Part shown: positions 34,809 through 42,060 of the stretch, piece after piece
Position numbering within the stretch: position 1 is the stretch's first letter
How the letters are laid out: each line of letters begins with the position of its first letter
From: Oligoflexia bacterium
GTDB lineage: Bacteria > Bdellovibrionota_G > JALEGL01
Direction of reading: 5' to 3'
Length of the DNA stretch: 47,282 bases
NCBI GenBank assembly: GCA_035326705.1
Contig: DAOLES010000011.1
Location: 1-47,282 of the forward strand
Program-made: the position numbers and the translations under genes
The notes under the pieces: model-generated
Told to the model about the DNA's origin: nothing
The model's input: only the letters and a program-made list of their open reading frames with translations
The model's database searches: none

Positions 34809-34837
34809 CCAGTACTTTGTTTTTTTATGTTTGTCAA
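34809..34837 (-). promoter_or_regulatory. Candidate stable-RNA promoter for tRNA-tuf block
   Basis: A perfect TTGACA (34832-34837) is followed after exactly 17 bases by TACTGG (34809-34814), then a GC-rich stretch GTGCGC. The -35, the spacing and the GC-rich discriminator resemble growth-rate and stringently regulated stable-RNA promoters. The -10 is poor. It is the best promoter candidate for the ~30-kb block below it. Confidence 0.5.
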
Positions 34838-34936
34838 CCATTTAGGAAAAGTTTAAAACCGATATATTTTCTTAAAAAACCTTATTTATTCTAATTACTT
34901 AGAAAACGCAATTCACAGACAAAAAAAGTACATTTT

Positions 34937-35695
34937 TTAATCAGACTTATTTTTTCTATAATCAAAGTGATACATCGCAATAGATGCGGCGGCGCTCACA
35001 TTCAAGCTCTCAAAGCTTGGTTTTTGGGAAATTTTATACACTTCATCGCAAGCACTTAAAGTTAATGCTCGCATTCCTTTTCCTTCATTTCCCATTACAA
35101 TAATCAAATTTTCATTTAAAAACTTAGAATCGTACAAAGTTATTGAGGCATTCGTATCTAAACCCAAACAAAAAAAATAGTTTTCTTTTAAAAAGTCGAT
35201 CTCTCTTTTTAAATTGTTGGCACAAATGATGGGTAGACTAAACAAGGCCCCGCTTGAAGCTTGAACCACCGTTGAACTGAATGGTGCACTGTTTCTTTTT
35301 GAAACCATCACGGCATCATAATTAAAAAATTTAGCCGTTCTCACCATTGCCCCTAAGTTTTGAGGGTCCTGGACCTGATCTAAAAGCAAAATACGGGCAG
35401 GGACATCTTTTTTTTTCCAAGACGTCATCCAGGACTTACTTGAATGATATGTGTGCAAATTTACTTTTGCAAAAATCTGTCCCCTATCTTTCTTAGTTCT
35501 ATTTGACTCAAGACTTTCAACAATTTTGGTTTTCTTTTTTAATTTTGAAAACATATCCCTATATTTATCAAAAGCTCTTGACTCTAAAAACTGCTTGCTA
35601 ACACTTATAGAAAGAATCTGACAGTATGGCGAATTAATCGCGTATTCAAACTGCCTAATGGTAAAAAGATCAAGTTCATACTGCTGTTGTGTCAC
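34937..35695 (-). CDS. rlmB: SpoU/TrmH-family rRNA 2'-O-methyltransferase (RlmB-like)
   Basis: A SPOUT (trefoil-knot) RNA ribose methyltransferase. The C-terminal domain carries LLLDQVQDPQNLGAMVRTAKFFNYDAV (motif 1), IIVMGNEGKGM (motif 2) and SLNVSAAASIAMYHF (motif 3). A ~90-residue N-terminal RNA-binding domain precedes it. The length of 252 aa fits RlmB (Gm2251 of 23S rRNA in E. coli), though TrmH/SpoU paralogues cannot be excluded. The start is GTG with AAGGG upstream, 12 bases after the SPOR gene, so the two form a pair. Confidence 0.85.
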   Translation of the reverse strand: MTQQQYELDLFTIRQFEYAINSPYCQILSISVSKQFLESRAFDKYRDMFSKLKKKTKIVESLESNRTKKDRGQIFAKVNLHTYHSSKSWMTSWKKKDVPARILLLDQVQDPQNLGAMVRTAKFFNYDAVMVSKRNSAPFSSTVVQASSGALFSLPIICANNLKREIDFLKENYFFCLGLDTNASITLYDSKFLNENLIIVMGNEGKGMRALTLSACDEVYKISQKPSFESLNVSAAASIAMYHFDYRKNKSD

Positions 35696-35707
35696 TTCAT
35701 TATTCCC

Positions 35708-36298
35708 TTACTGAGTTGGTTGATCTACAATAAATCCTCGCCCAAAACCATTTTGCTCTAATTTTTGTATCCCTTCATTGGCTTTGATTCGATTATCATA
35801 TGGGCCAACAAAAACCCTATGCCATATTTGATCTCCCTCTTGAGAGATTAAAAAGGCTAAGAACCCTTTTGACTGTAAACTGTTAACCAATTCTTGGGCT
35901 TTATCCTTATCTTTAAAAGCACTCAATTGAATGACCAAACTATCTGGAAAAGTGGTTTTGGAACTGTCTAAAGTACTTTTTGACTGCAATTCATCCTGCC
36001 TAACAACAGGTGTTTCTTCTTTTGGCGTCTCAACAACCTTAGGTGTTTTTTTAACCAATAAACTTTCACTTTCTGAGTCAACCTTATCATCTAGCTCTTT
36101 GTTTAATTCATCATAAAAAATAAGCTTCTCTGGTCTCTTAATAACCTTTCTATCGACAATTGTTTCTAATGATTCATTATAAGTAACTTTATAAATACCT
36201 TTTTGATAGCCAATCTTGTAAGAAATGAAACATAAAAAAAAGACAAATAGGGGAAACCCAATATAATAAACTTTTTGCTTATTTGTTGTGAATTTCAT
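35708..36298 (-). CDS. SPOR-domain membrane protein
   Basis: A 196-aa bitopic inner-membrane protein: one helix near residues 9-27 (VYYIGFPLFVFFLCFISYKIGY), a charged Ser/Glu/Lys-rich periplasmic linker, and a C-terminal SPOR domain (VIQLSAFKDKDKAQELVNSLQSKGF...HRVFVGPYDN). SPOR domains bind denuded peptidoglycan glycan at division sites, as in FtsN and DedD. Whether this is an FtsN-like protein cannot be told from sequence alone. No clear ribosome-binding site is seen. It precedes rlmB on the same strand. Confidence 0.85.
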   Translation of the reverse strand: MKFTTNKQKVYYIGFPLFVFFLCFISYKIGYQKGIYKVTYNESLETIVDRKVIKRPEKLIFYDELNKELDDKVDSESESLLVKKTPKVVETPKEETPVVRQDELQSKSTLDSSKTTFPDSLVIQLSAFKDKDKAQELVNSLQSKGFLAFLISQEGDQIWHRVFVGPYDNRIKANEGIQKLEQNGFGRGFIVDQPTQ

Positions 36299-36410
36299 AA
36301 AAATAATTCATGCTTATACTACAAAGAGCCCTAAAGACTCTAAAAGCTTACCATCTACTTTATTTAACATAAAGTTCAGTAGAGTAAACTTTGCAAGCTT
36401 ATACCGTTTT

Positions 36411-36439
36411 TTAACTCTTTTTAAAACAATTGTTAATAT
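36411..36439 (+). promoter_or_regulatory. Candidate promoter placing the start codon at +1
   Basis: TTAACT (36411-36416), 17 bases, then TAATAT (36434-36439). The downstream ATG at 36445 begins six bases after the -10, about where transcription should start, and no Shine-Dalgarno is visible. The match is moderate (four of six in each box). Confidence 0.35.
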
Positions 36440-36444
36440 CAACC

Positions 36445-37938
36445 ATGTACAGTCAGCAACTTAAAATAAAAGAACACTCCCAACTTGAGCAAACCCCTCA
36501 CTTTATTTTTCTGGATGCTTTGCAAAGCTACCTTAAGCTTGAGCAAAACACTAGCAAAAACCAAAAACTGGTTGAAAGCTTATACGACAAACTTCAAGCT
36601 ATACCAAAACAGATTATACAATTTAATTTTTACCAGAACTCTATTTCTTACCACCGTCACCAAACTTATATTTTTAGCAAAGCATCTCCTTTTTCTGGTT
36701 TAACTCGTTTGGGTATTTATAAAGTTCGCGTGCTCAATACAATTGAACTAAATGCTTTTGAAGAATTTTTATCTCTCCTATTATCTAGTGTGAATAAACG
36801 CCCGATCAAAACCCATCAATTCTCTACACATGGTTGGGGAGTTTATTTTAAAAAAACAATCACTCCATCTTTTAAAAGTGTTTTGAAAAAATGCGAACAT
36901 GAGTTTAGTGCAATAAATACATCTACCAATGACATCAACAACCTTTTCTCTTTACTAGAAATATTAAAAACTTATCCGGAGAGCGTAAAACTAAGGGAAG
37001 ATTTGGAGATCTTTCTGTTTAACTTAATAAAAAACCAACGCTATCGGGACGCCTTCAATCTGATAGAAAGCTATACCCATAAAAACTATCCGCTAAAAAG
37101 CAATGTCTCATTATGGTCAAGCACCCTGATTAGAAAAACATTAAACCATTTAAAGTTTTTTAAAATCCTTTTAGAACATGAAGAGGCTTGTGAAAATCTA
37201 CTCAGCACAATTCCAACAGAATTTTTCATCTTATGTTTTGAACACACTGAAAACTTTATCCTTCATCCGTCAAAAATGATTTTTGTTCGCTACCTTGCCA
37301 GAATTCATAGAGGTGACAGTGGCTTTTTGCAGAAAATTTTTAGCCTTTCACAAAATCAAAATAGATTATATCAAAAAACATTACATCAACTTGTCTATAT
37401 AATGGATGCATCTATTGACCCAAATTTAGTCATTGACTTAGCCCAAAACTTATCAAGACAAAACAAAAGAAAGCTGGTTAGGTTATTGCTCCCCCATTGT
37501 TCTAAACAAGCCACATGCTCATGGCTTATAAAAAACTTAAACACCCTGAGCAAAACTGATCAAAATAGTATCCTACAACATACACAAAACATAAACCAAA
37601 ATTTTGTTGCTCAACTTCTTATAGATAACGTGATAAAACAAAAACACTTTTTAAATATGGATGCAGTCCTTAAGGAGTCTGTTTACGATTCAGTTTTAGC
37701 CAACTCACCAAAACTGTTCACTGAACACATCCAAAGCCACAAGTTAAAAAAAGGGCTTTTTTATAAAATAAAGTATTTTAACGATTATGTTTGTATAGAA
37801 AAAGTTCTAAAAAAAAATCAGTACTTTTCCAAAAGCTTAACTCTAAAAAAAATACAAAAAATCAGTCAAAGCTATAAAATTTATATTCTTAGAAAATTTT
37901 ATATTCTTCTGGGCCTAGCCCAACAAAAAACAACTTAA
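36445..37938 (+). CDS. Unknown protein, probably alpha-helical repeat
   Basis: I cannot name this 497-aa protein. The ATG at 36445 is preferred to a TTG at 36430. The first ~60 residues and the segment SPFSGLTRLGIYKVRVLNTIELNAFEEFLSLLL, followed by HGWGVYF, recall the N-terminal part of HEAT-repeat-containing proteins common in delta-type bacteria. The remainder is a long series of amphipathic helices (LFSLLEILKTYPESVKLREDLEIFLFNLI; LVRLLLPHCSKQATCSWLIKNL) consistent with HEAT/ARM-like repeats. It has no signal peptide or membrane segment and is Lys-, Asn- and His-rich. It is divergent from the SPOR gene. The repeat assignment is tentative. Confidence 0.7.
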   Translation: MYSQQLKIKEHSQLEQTPHFIFLDALQSYLKLEQNTSKNQKLVESLYDKLQAIPKQIIQFNFYQNSISYHRHQTYIFSKASPFSGLTRLGIYKVRVLNTIELNAFEEFLSLLLSSVNKRPIKTHQFSTHGWGVYFKKTITPSFKSVLKKCEHEFSAINTSTNDINNLFSLLEILKTYPESVKLREDLEIFLFNLIKNQRYRDAFNLIESYTHKNYPLKSNVSLWSSTLIRKTLNHLKFFKILLEHEEACENLLSTIPTEFFILCFEHTENFILHPSKMIFVRYLARIHRGDSGFLQKIFSLSQNQNRLYQKTLHQLVYIMDASIDPNLVIDLAQNLSRQNKRKLVRLLLPHCSKQATCSWLIKNLNTLSKTDQNSILQHTQNINQNFVAQLLIDNVIKQKHFLNMDAVLKESVYDSVLANSPKLFTEHIQSHKLKKGLFYKIKYFNDYVCIEKVLKKNQYFSKSLTLKKIQKISQSYKIYILRKFYILLGLAQQKTT

Positions 37939-38082
37939 TTATCTAGATCGCCTCAAAGACTTTCCCATCAACAAGACATACTAAAACAAAAGAAGAACTT
38001 GATCTTTTGCTTTAAATTCAATAAACATGCGGCATAATAATTAATAGCTTATTGCATTTTATTAAATTAAGGAGTGTTTCGT

Positions 38083-38322
38083 TTGGCAAGAGAAGATTTA
38101 GTTTTAATTGAAGGAAAAGTGATTGAAGTCGCGGCTGGTGGTAACTTTATGGTTGAAGGACCCAATGGCATGCGAATCGCAGCAAAACTTGCCGGCAAAC
38201 TAAGAAGAAAACATATACGCGTTATTCTTGGAGACCACGTTACAGTTGGTGTCTCTCCTTATGATCCTAGCCACGGTTTAATTACATACAGAGGCAAAGA
38301 CCCTGCTTTGAGCAGATCTTAA
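38083..38322 (+). CDS. infA: Translation initiation factor IF-1
   Basis: A 79-aa OB-fold protein: AREDLVLIEGKVIEVAAGGNFMVEGPNGMRIAAKLAGKLRRKHIRVILGDHVTVGVSPYDPSHGLITYRGKD, matching IF-1 along its whole length. It binds the 30S A site during initiation. The best start is TTG at 38083, because AAGGAG at 38069-38074 lies eight bases before it. A GTG at 38074 would overlap that site. A six-residue tail (PALSRS) follows the usual end. It stands alone, outside the spc/alpha region where infA often lies. Confidence 0.94.
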   Translation: MAREDLVLIEGKVIEVAAGGNFMVEGPNGMRIAAKLAGKLRRKHIRVILGDHVTVGVSPYDPSHGLITYRGKDPALSRS

Positions 38323-38406
38323 TTATTTTTAACACCCTAAGTAAATCATATTTTATCAATTATTAATAAACTGATATCAATATTGACGGGTCATTCCCCT
38401 TTTGGT

Positions 38407-39429
38407 TTAAACAAGACTGACTTTCTGGTTGCCTGACTTAATAGACCCTACAACAACAGCATCTAAATAATTTTCTAGTAGCTTCTTACTGTCTTCTAGT
38501 GAACAAACTAAAAGATAGCCTAGCCCCATGTTAAATGTCTTAAACATTTCTTCTTGGTCAATATTACCTTTGCTTTGTAAAAAAGAAAACAGTGTTGGAA
38601 TCTGCCATGTATCTTTTTTGATTATAGCATCACAATGACTTGGTAAAATTCTACTCAGGTTTCCTGCAATACCCCCACCAGTAATATGTGCCATACCTTT
38701 TATTTTTAGTCCCTGTTTTAGCATAGACAATACAGTCTTTACATAGATACGGGTTCCTTTTAATAAACTTTGACCAAGGCTTGTTTCAAAACCTGGGTAG
38801 GTTTCGTTTAATTTTAATTCAGCATGCTCAATCACTTTTCTCACTAGACTAAAACCATTAGAATGAACACCTGAAGACGGCAATCCAATAACAACATCAC
38901 CTTCTTCTATATTTTTTCCATCAATAATGTTTGCTTTATCAACCAACCCAACACAAAAACCACTTAAATCAAAATCATTTTTGGCATATAAGCCTGGCAT
39001 TTCTGCGGTTTCTCCACCAACCAATGCACAGCCTGACAGTTTACAAGCTTTAGCTATACTTTTTATAATTTCTGTTGCTTGCTGAAGGTTTATTGAATCA
39101 CAAGCATAGTAGTCTAAAAATAAAAAAGGACTAGCCCCTAAAGTTAATAAGTCATTAACGCACATAGCTACTAAATCCTGGCCCAGTTGCTCATAATGAT
39201 TTAACTCACGCGCTAAAAGCAATTTAGTACCAACACCATCTGTGGCAGTAACAATCATTGGCTCTTTATATTCACTTGGAATACTGGCCACAGAAGCAAA
39301 GCCTCCAATATTATTTTGAACATGTTTATGAAAGGTTTCTTTGGCCAAAGGCTTAATATTATTTACAAAATCATCGCCTTTTTTTATATCCACACCCGCA
39401 TCACTATAACTTAAACTTTTTTCCGACAT
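38407..39429 (-). CDS. purM: Phosphoribosylformylglycinamidine cyclo-ligase (AIR synthetase)
   Basis: Converts FGAM to AIR, step five of purine synthesis. It carries SYSDAGVDIKKGDDFV, VTATDGVGTKLLLA, ALVGGETAEMPGLY, LPSSGVHSNGFSLVRK and AHITGGGIAGNLSRILP, covering the ATP- and substrate-binding blocks. The length of 340 aa is standard. The C-terminus is compact (NQKVSLV). It is divergent from the DUF502 gene with only 35 bases between the two starts. No other pur genes are here. Confidence 0.97.
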   Translation of the reverse strand: MSEKSLSYSDAGVDIKKGDDFVNNIKPLAKETFHKHVQNNIGGFASVASIPSEYKEPMIVTATDGVGTKLLLARELNHYEQLGQDLVAMCVNDLLTLGASPFLFLDYYACDSINLQQATEIIKSIAKACKLSGCALVGGETAEMPGLYAKNDFDLSGFCVGLVDKANIIDGKNIEEGDVVIGLPSSGVHSNGFSLVRKVIEHAELKLNETYPGFETSLGQSLLKGTRIYVKTVLSMLKQGLKIKGMAHITGGGIAGNLSRILPSHCDAIIKKDTWQIPTLFSFLQSKGNIDQEEMFKTFNMGLGYLLVCSLEDSKKLLENYLDAVVVGSIKSGNQKVSLV

Positions 39430-39464
39430 GTGGTAACTTGTAACGCAGCAAAAAGAAAGAGTCT

Positions 39465-40130
39465 ATGAGAATTTTCAACGCATTAAAAAAAATTTTAAAA
39501 CATTACTTTTTATTAGGTTTATTTGTCTTGTTACCTTTTTACATCACCTTAAAGTTTTTTATGTTGGTGTTCGGTTTTTTTGAAAGTATTTTACGTATTC
39601 ACGACGGTACTTTTCTTTATATAATCCCAGCCGATTTTCATCCTAACTATTTACTTGGCTATAAAGTCCCGGGCTTGGACATAGCAGTGACAATTTTCTT
39701 TATAATTTTAGTTGGCATTTTAAGTCGAAATTATTTTGGACATACTTTAATTAAATTGGGAGATCGTATTATTGACCAAATCCCTCTTGCACGCTCTATA
39801 CATCGTGTTGCCAAAGAAATTTTAAAAAACTTTACTGCAGAAGATCATTACAATCAATTCAAGCGCGTTATCCTAATAGAATATCCCAGAAAAGGTTTGT
39901 ATACTATGGCTTTTGTAACCAGCGATCAGCAAAAGTATTTTTCTCGTATTACTGGTAAAAAGCTTCTTAATGTTTTTGTTCCAACATCCCCTAACCCAAC
40001 AAGTGGTTACTTAATTCTTGTTCCAGAAGAAGAAACAATTCCCACAGATTTTGGCATAGAAGCTGCTTTTAAATTAGTTGTTTCAGGTGGGATGGTTAGC
40101 GTCGATTTTGAAAATCCAGAGGTTTTGTGA
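39465..40130 (+). CDS. DUF502-family membrane protein
   Basis: A 221-aa protein with two hydrophobic helices (near 10-32 and 65-85) and a soluble C-terminal part. Features of the DUF502 family are visible: LLGLFVLLPFYITL, VPGLDIAVTIFFIILVGILSRNYFG, IPLARSIHRVAKEI, VTSDQQKYFS and VFVPTSPNPTSGYLILVPEEE. The molecular function of the family is not established. The TGA overlaps the smpB ATG (TGATG), so the two are translated as a pair. Confidence 0.88.
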   Translation: MRIFNALKKILKHYFLLGLFVLLPFYITLKFFMLVFGFFESILRIHDGTFLYIIPADFHPNYLLGYKVPGLDIAVTIFFIILVGILSRNYFGHTLIKLGDRIIDQIPLARSIHRVAKEILKNFTAEDHYNQFKRVILIEYPRKGLYTMAFVTSDQQKYFSRITGKKLLNVFVPTSPNPTSGYLILVPEEETIPTDFGIEAAFKLVVSGGMVSVDFENPEVL

Positions 40131-40588
40131 TGGCAAAAAACACACCTCCAACACAATTTGCCCACAATAGACAAGCAAAACATAATTATCAAATCATTGA
40201 CAGCTTTGAGGTTGGCTGCGTTCTTTTGGGTAGTGAAGTAAAATCTATTCGCCAAGGCAATGTCCAACTCAAAGAAGGTTATGCAAATATTGTTAAAGAT
40301 GAGCTTTTTTTAGAAGGAGTTTACATTAAACCCTATGAAAACACAGGTGGACATAGCGCTCCAAAATCAGTCAGAACAAGGAAACTGTTGATGCATAAAA
40401 AACAAATTCAAAATTTGGCGATGCAAATTGCTCAACAACGATTAAGTCTTGTTCCAATGAAATTGTATCTAAAAAATGGTAAAATTAAATTAGAGCTTGG
40501 TTTAGGTAAAGGTAAAAAAGCTCATGATAAGCGAGAAAGTATTAAACAACGTGATGTTGAAAGAGATCTTTTGCGCTATAACCGTTAA
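40130..40588 (+). CDS. smpB: SsrA-binding protein SmpB
   Basis: A partner of tmRNA in trans-translation rescue of stalled ribosomes. It carries FAHNRQAKHNYQIIDSFEVGCVLLGSEVKSIRQGNVQLKEGYA, the mid-section RTRKLLMHKKQI, and the basic C-terminal tail GKGKKAHDKRESIKQRDVERDL that reaches the decoding centre. It is 152 aa. The ATG at 40130 has AGAGG upstream. The frame opens one codon earlier at GTG. No ssrA gene is seen in this window. Confidence 0.97.
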   Translation: MAKNTPPTQFAHNRQAKHNYQIIDSFEVGCVLLGSEVKSIRQGNVQLKEGYANIVKDELFLEGVYIKPYENTGGHSAPKSVRTRKLLMHKKQIQNLAMQIAQQRLSLVPMKLYLKNGKIKLELGLGKGKKAHDKRESIKQRDVERDLLRYNR

Positions 40589-40593
40589 ACCTA

Positions 40594-40631
40594 AACTTTT
40601 AATAAAGTTGTCCAACTGCATATAAGCAGTT
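40594..40631. terminator. Two small stem-loops between convergent smpB and metalloprotease genes
   Basis: AACTTT/AAAGTT with a TAAT loop (40594-40609) and AACTGC/GCAGTT with an ATATAA loop (40614-40631) fill the 48-bp gap between the two convergent stops. Both arms are only six pairs and neither has a long T-tract, so efficiency as a bidirectional terminator is uncertain. Confidence 0.4.
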
Positions 40632-40636
40632 TCAAT

Positions 40637-41434
40637 TCACTCTATAAAAGCGTGAATATCATTTAAGCAAGCTTGATCAAATAACACCAAATTAAGATTA
40701 TTCTCTGCCATAACATACGCAGCTATATCATGTGTTTTTGCTTCATTTTGCCAAAACATAATACAGTTAGTGTTATTACAATGCGCTGAACCATGCTCAG
40801 AACTTTCATCTAAATGATCAGAAACGTTTGACAACCCATTATTGACTAAACCAATGACATGACCAATCTCATGATTGGCAACTATTTGCTGAGCATACGC
40901 TTCATAATGGGGAAAGCTACTTGAAGCAAGTTCAACGGCAGGCTTAAATACAACTAACATCGCTTGCCCAGATATAGACAATCCTAAAACATTGGTTTCA
41001 GTTTGTTCTTGGTTATTTTTAAAATACCCATCTACCCATAACATGTAGATTGAAGCTTGTTTGTTTTGCCAAGCTGGGCTATCTCTGTGTTGCATCGCAA
41101 GATGAATCAAGTCTTCACGTGTATAGTTTTTGCTTTCTGCAGAAATCTGACTCATATCTGAACTTGTTAAAGGAATGAGTAAGTTTTTTGATCCTGAAAA
41201 AATGTGATCTAGATTATACTGTAAGAGCTGCCATATATGAAGTCCACTATTTGGATCAATGGTTACCGGCAGAGTTCCTTGCATATAGTCTAGCTCAATG
41301 TACAAAGTTTCTGTTTGATTAGAAAAAAGTTTTTTAATGAATTCTCTTTGAGGATCTTCTTTGCCGCAAGATGCTAACAATAGCGTAAAAAACAAAAAAA
41401 TAGCTTGAAACAATTGGTGCATCCAGTCTTTCAT
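40637..41434 (-). CDS. Lipoprotein zinc metalloprotease (metzincin-like)
   Basis: A 265-aa secreted lipoprotein: hydrophobic signal, then lipobox LLASC with Cys23 followed by Gly, which predicts the outer membrane. The zinc motif HEIGHVIGLVNNG (H188, E189, H192) is followed by HLDESSEHGSAHCNNTNCIM, in which H218-C219, C224 and Met226 recall the HCx4CxM pattern of archaemetzincins and similar bacterial lipoprotein metalloproteases. The substrate is unknown. The ATG at 41434 is listed, but a promoter with TATAAT at 41433-41438 suggests ATG 41422 may be the true start. No Shine-Dalgarno is seen. Confidence 0.82.
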   Translation of the reverse strand: MKDWMHQLFQAIFLFFTLLLASCGKEDPQREFIKKLFSNQTETLYIELDYMQGTLPVTIDPNSGLHIWQLLQYNLDHIFSGSKNLLIPLTSSDMSQISAESKNYTREDLIHLAMQHRDSPAWQNKQASIYMLWVDGYFKNNQEQTETNVLGLSISGQAMLVVFKPAVELASSSFPHYEAYAQQIVANHEIGHVIGLVNNGLSNVSDHLDESSEHGSAHCNNTNCIMFWQNEAKTHDIAAYVMAENNLNLVLFDQACLNDIHAFIE

Positions 41435-41442
41435 TATATAAA
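41414..41442 (+). promoter_or_regulatory. Candidate promoter for the YdcZ-like gene
   Basis: TTGGTG (41414-41419), 17 bases, TATAAA (41437-41442). The ATG at 41452 begins nine bases after the -10, so the message would have little or no leader. It overlaps the opposite-strand promoter at 41433-41461 through a shared TTATATAA core. Confidence 0.4.
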
Positions 41443-41461
41443 ACACTTATCATGAAATCAA
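41433..41461 (-). promoter_or_regulatory. Candidate promoter for the lipoprotein metalloprotease
   Basis: TTGATT (41456-41461), exactly 17 bases, then a perfect TATAAT (41433-41438) on the minus strand. Transcription would begin near 41426, four bases upstream of the ATG at 41422, and inside the coding region if the ATG at 41434 were used. Confidence 0.5.
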
Positions 41462-41889
41462 TACAGTACTTCATTCCTATCATTTTAGGCCTAATTGTCC
41501 CTTTACAAGCTTTAGCCAATGCAAAATTGGGAGATAAATTAGGGCACCCTTTATGGGGAGCCTTGTTTAACTTCATTGTTGCAATCAGCTGTATTAGCAG
41601 CTCTATTCTTTTTTTTGGTTTAGAAAAACCTAATTTTTCTCACCTGAGCATTAAACAAAGTTATCTTTTTTTTGGTGGACTTGTAGGAGCCTTGTATATT
41701 TTTACCAGTCTATTTTACGTCCCTAGAATAGGAGGCCTAATCTTTTTCAGTACTATGATTGCTGTACAGCTTATTGCTTCTCTTGTTTATGACCACTACG
41801 GAATATTGGGCAAAACCTTAACTATAACCCCAGAAAAAATTTTAGGTATTCTTCTACTATTAGCTGGAACTTTTTTGGTTTCAAAGTAA
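41452..41889 (+). CDS. DMT-superfamily YdcZ-type (DUF606) membrane protein
   Basis: A 145-aa protein with five hydrophobic helices. The pattern IILGLIVPLQALANAKLG at the N-terminus, LGHPLWGALFNFIVA, and FGGLVGALYIFTSLFYVPRIGG match the YdcZ family of small drug/metabolite-type transporters. The substrate is unknown. The gene starts 17 bases from the divergent metalloprotease gene and lacks a visible ribosome-binding site. Confidence 0.85.
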   Translation: MKSIQYFIPIILGLIVPLQALANAKLGDKLGHPLWGALFNFIVAISCISSSILFFGLEKPNFSHLSIKQSYLFFGGLVGALYIFTSLFYVPRIGGLIFFSTMIAVQLIASLVYDHYGILGKTLTITPEKILGILLLLAGTFLVSK

Positions 41890-42025
41890 CCATTACACTT
41901 TACTTTTTAAGTTTTGATGTACTATTACAAATAAATACTAAACTAAAAACCATAAATAAAACTTTTTAAAAAGACTCAGGCTAATCAAAATACAAACTTC
42001 GTTCAACAATAGCTAAAGTAATAGC

Positions 42026-42054
42026 TTTATTAAAGCACTAAAATACCATATAAA
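42026..42054 (+). promoter_or_regulatory. Candidate promoter for the SulP transporter
   Basis: TTTATT (42026-42031), 17 bases, TATAAA (42049-42054). The -10 matches five of six positions; the -35 is weak. The ATG at 42061 is where transcription would be expected to start, and no Shine-Dalgarno precedes it. I see no other distinct element in the rest of 41890-42060 except a short direct repeat AATAGCT. Confidence 0.35.
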
Positions 42055-42060
42055 TTTTAC

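Noticed and set aside
34797..34826. AACAAAG/CTTTGTT stem followed by a T-run on the plus strand (terminator shape)
   Set aside because: No plus-strand gene lies upstream. The T-run is the A-rich spacer of the minus-strand tRNA promoter, and the stem is short with an 11-base loop.
38323..38406. Terminator between convergent infA and purM
   Set aside because: Only very short stems (for example GGG/CCC and a TGATATCA palindrome) without T-tracts were found, so no call is made.
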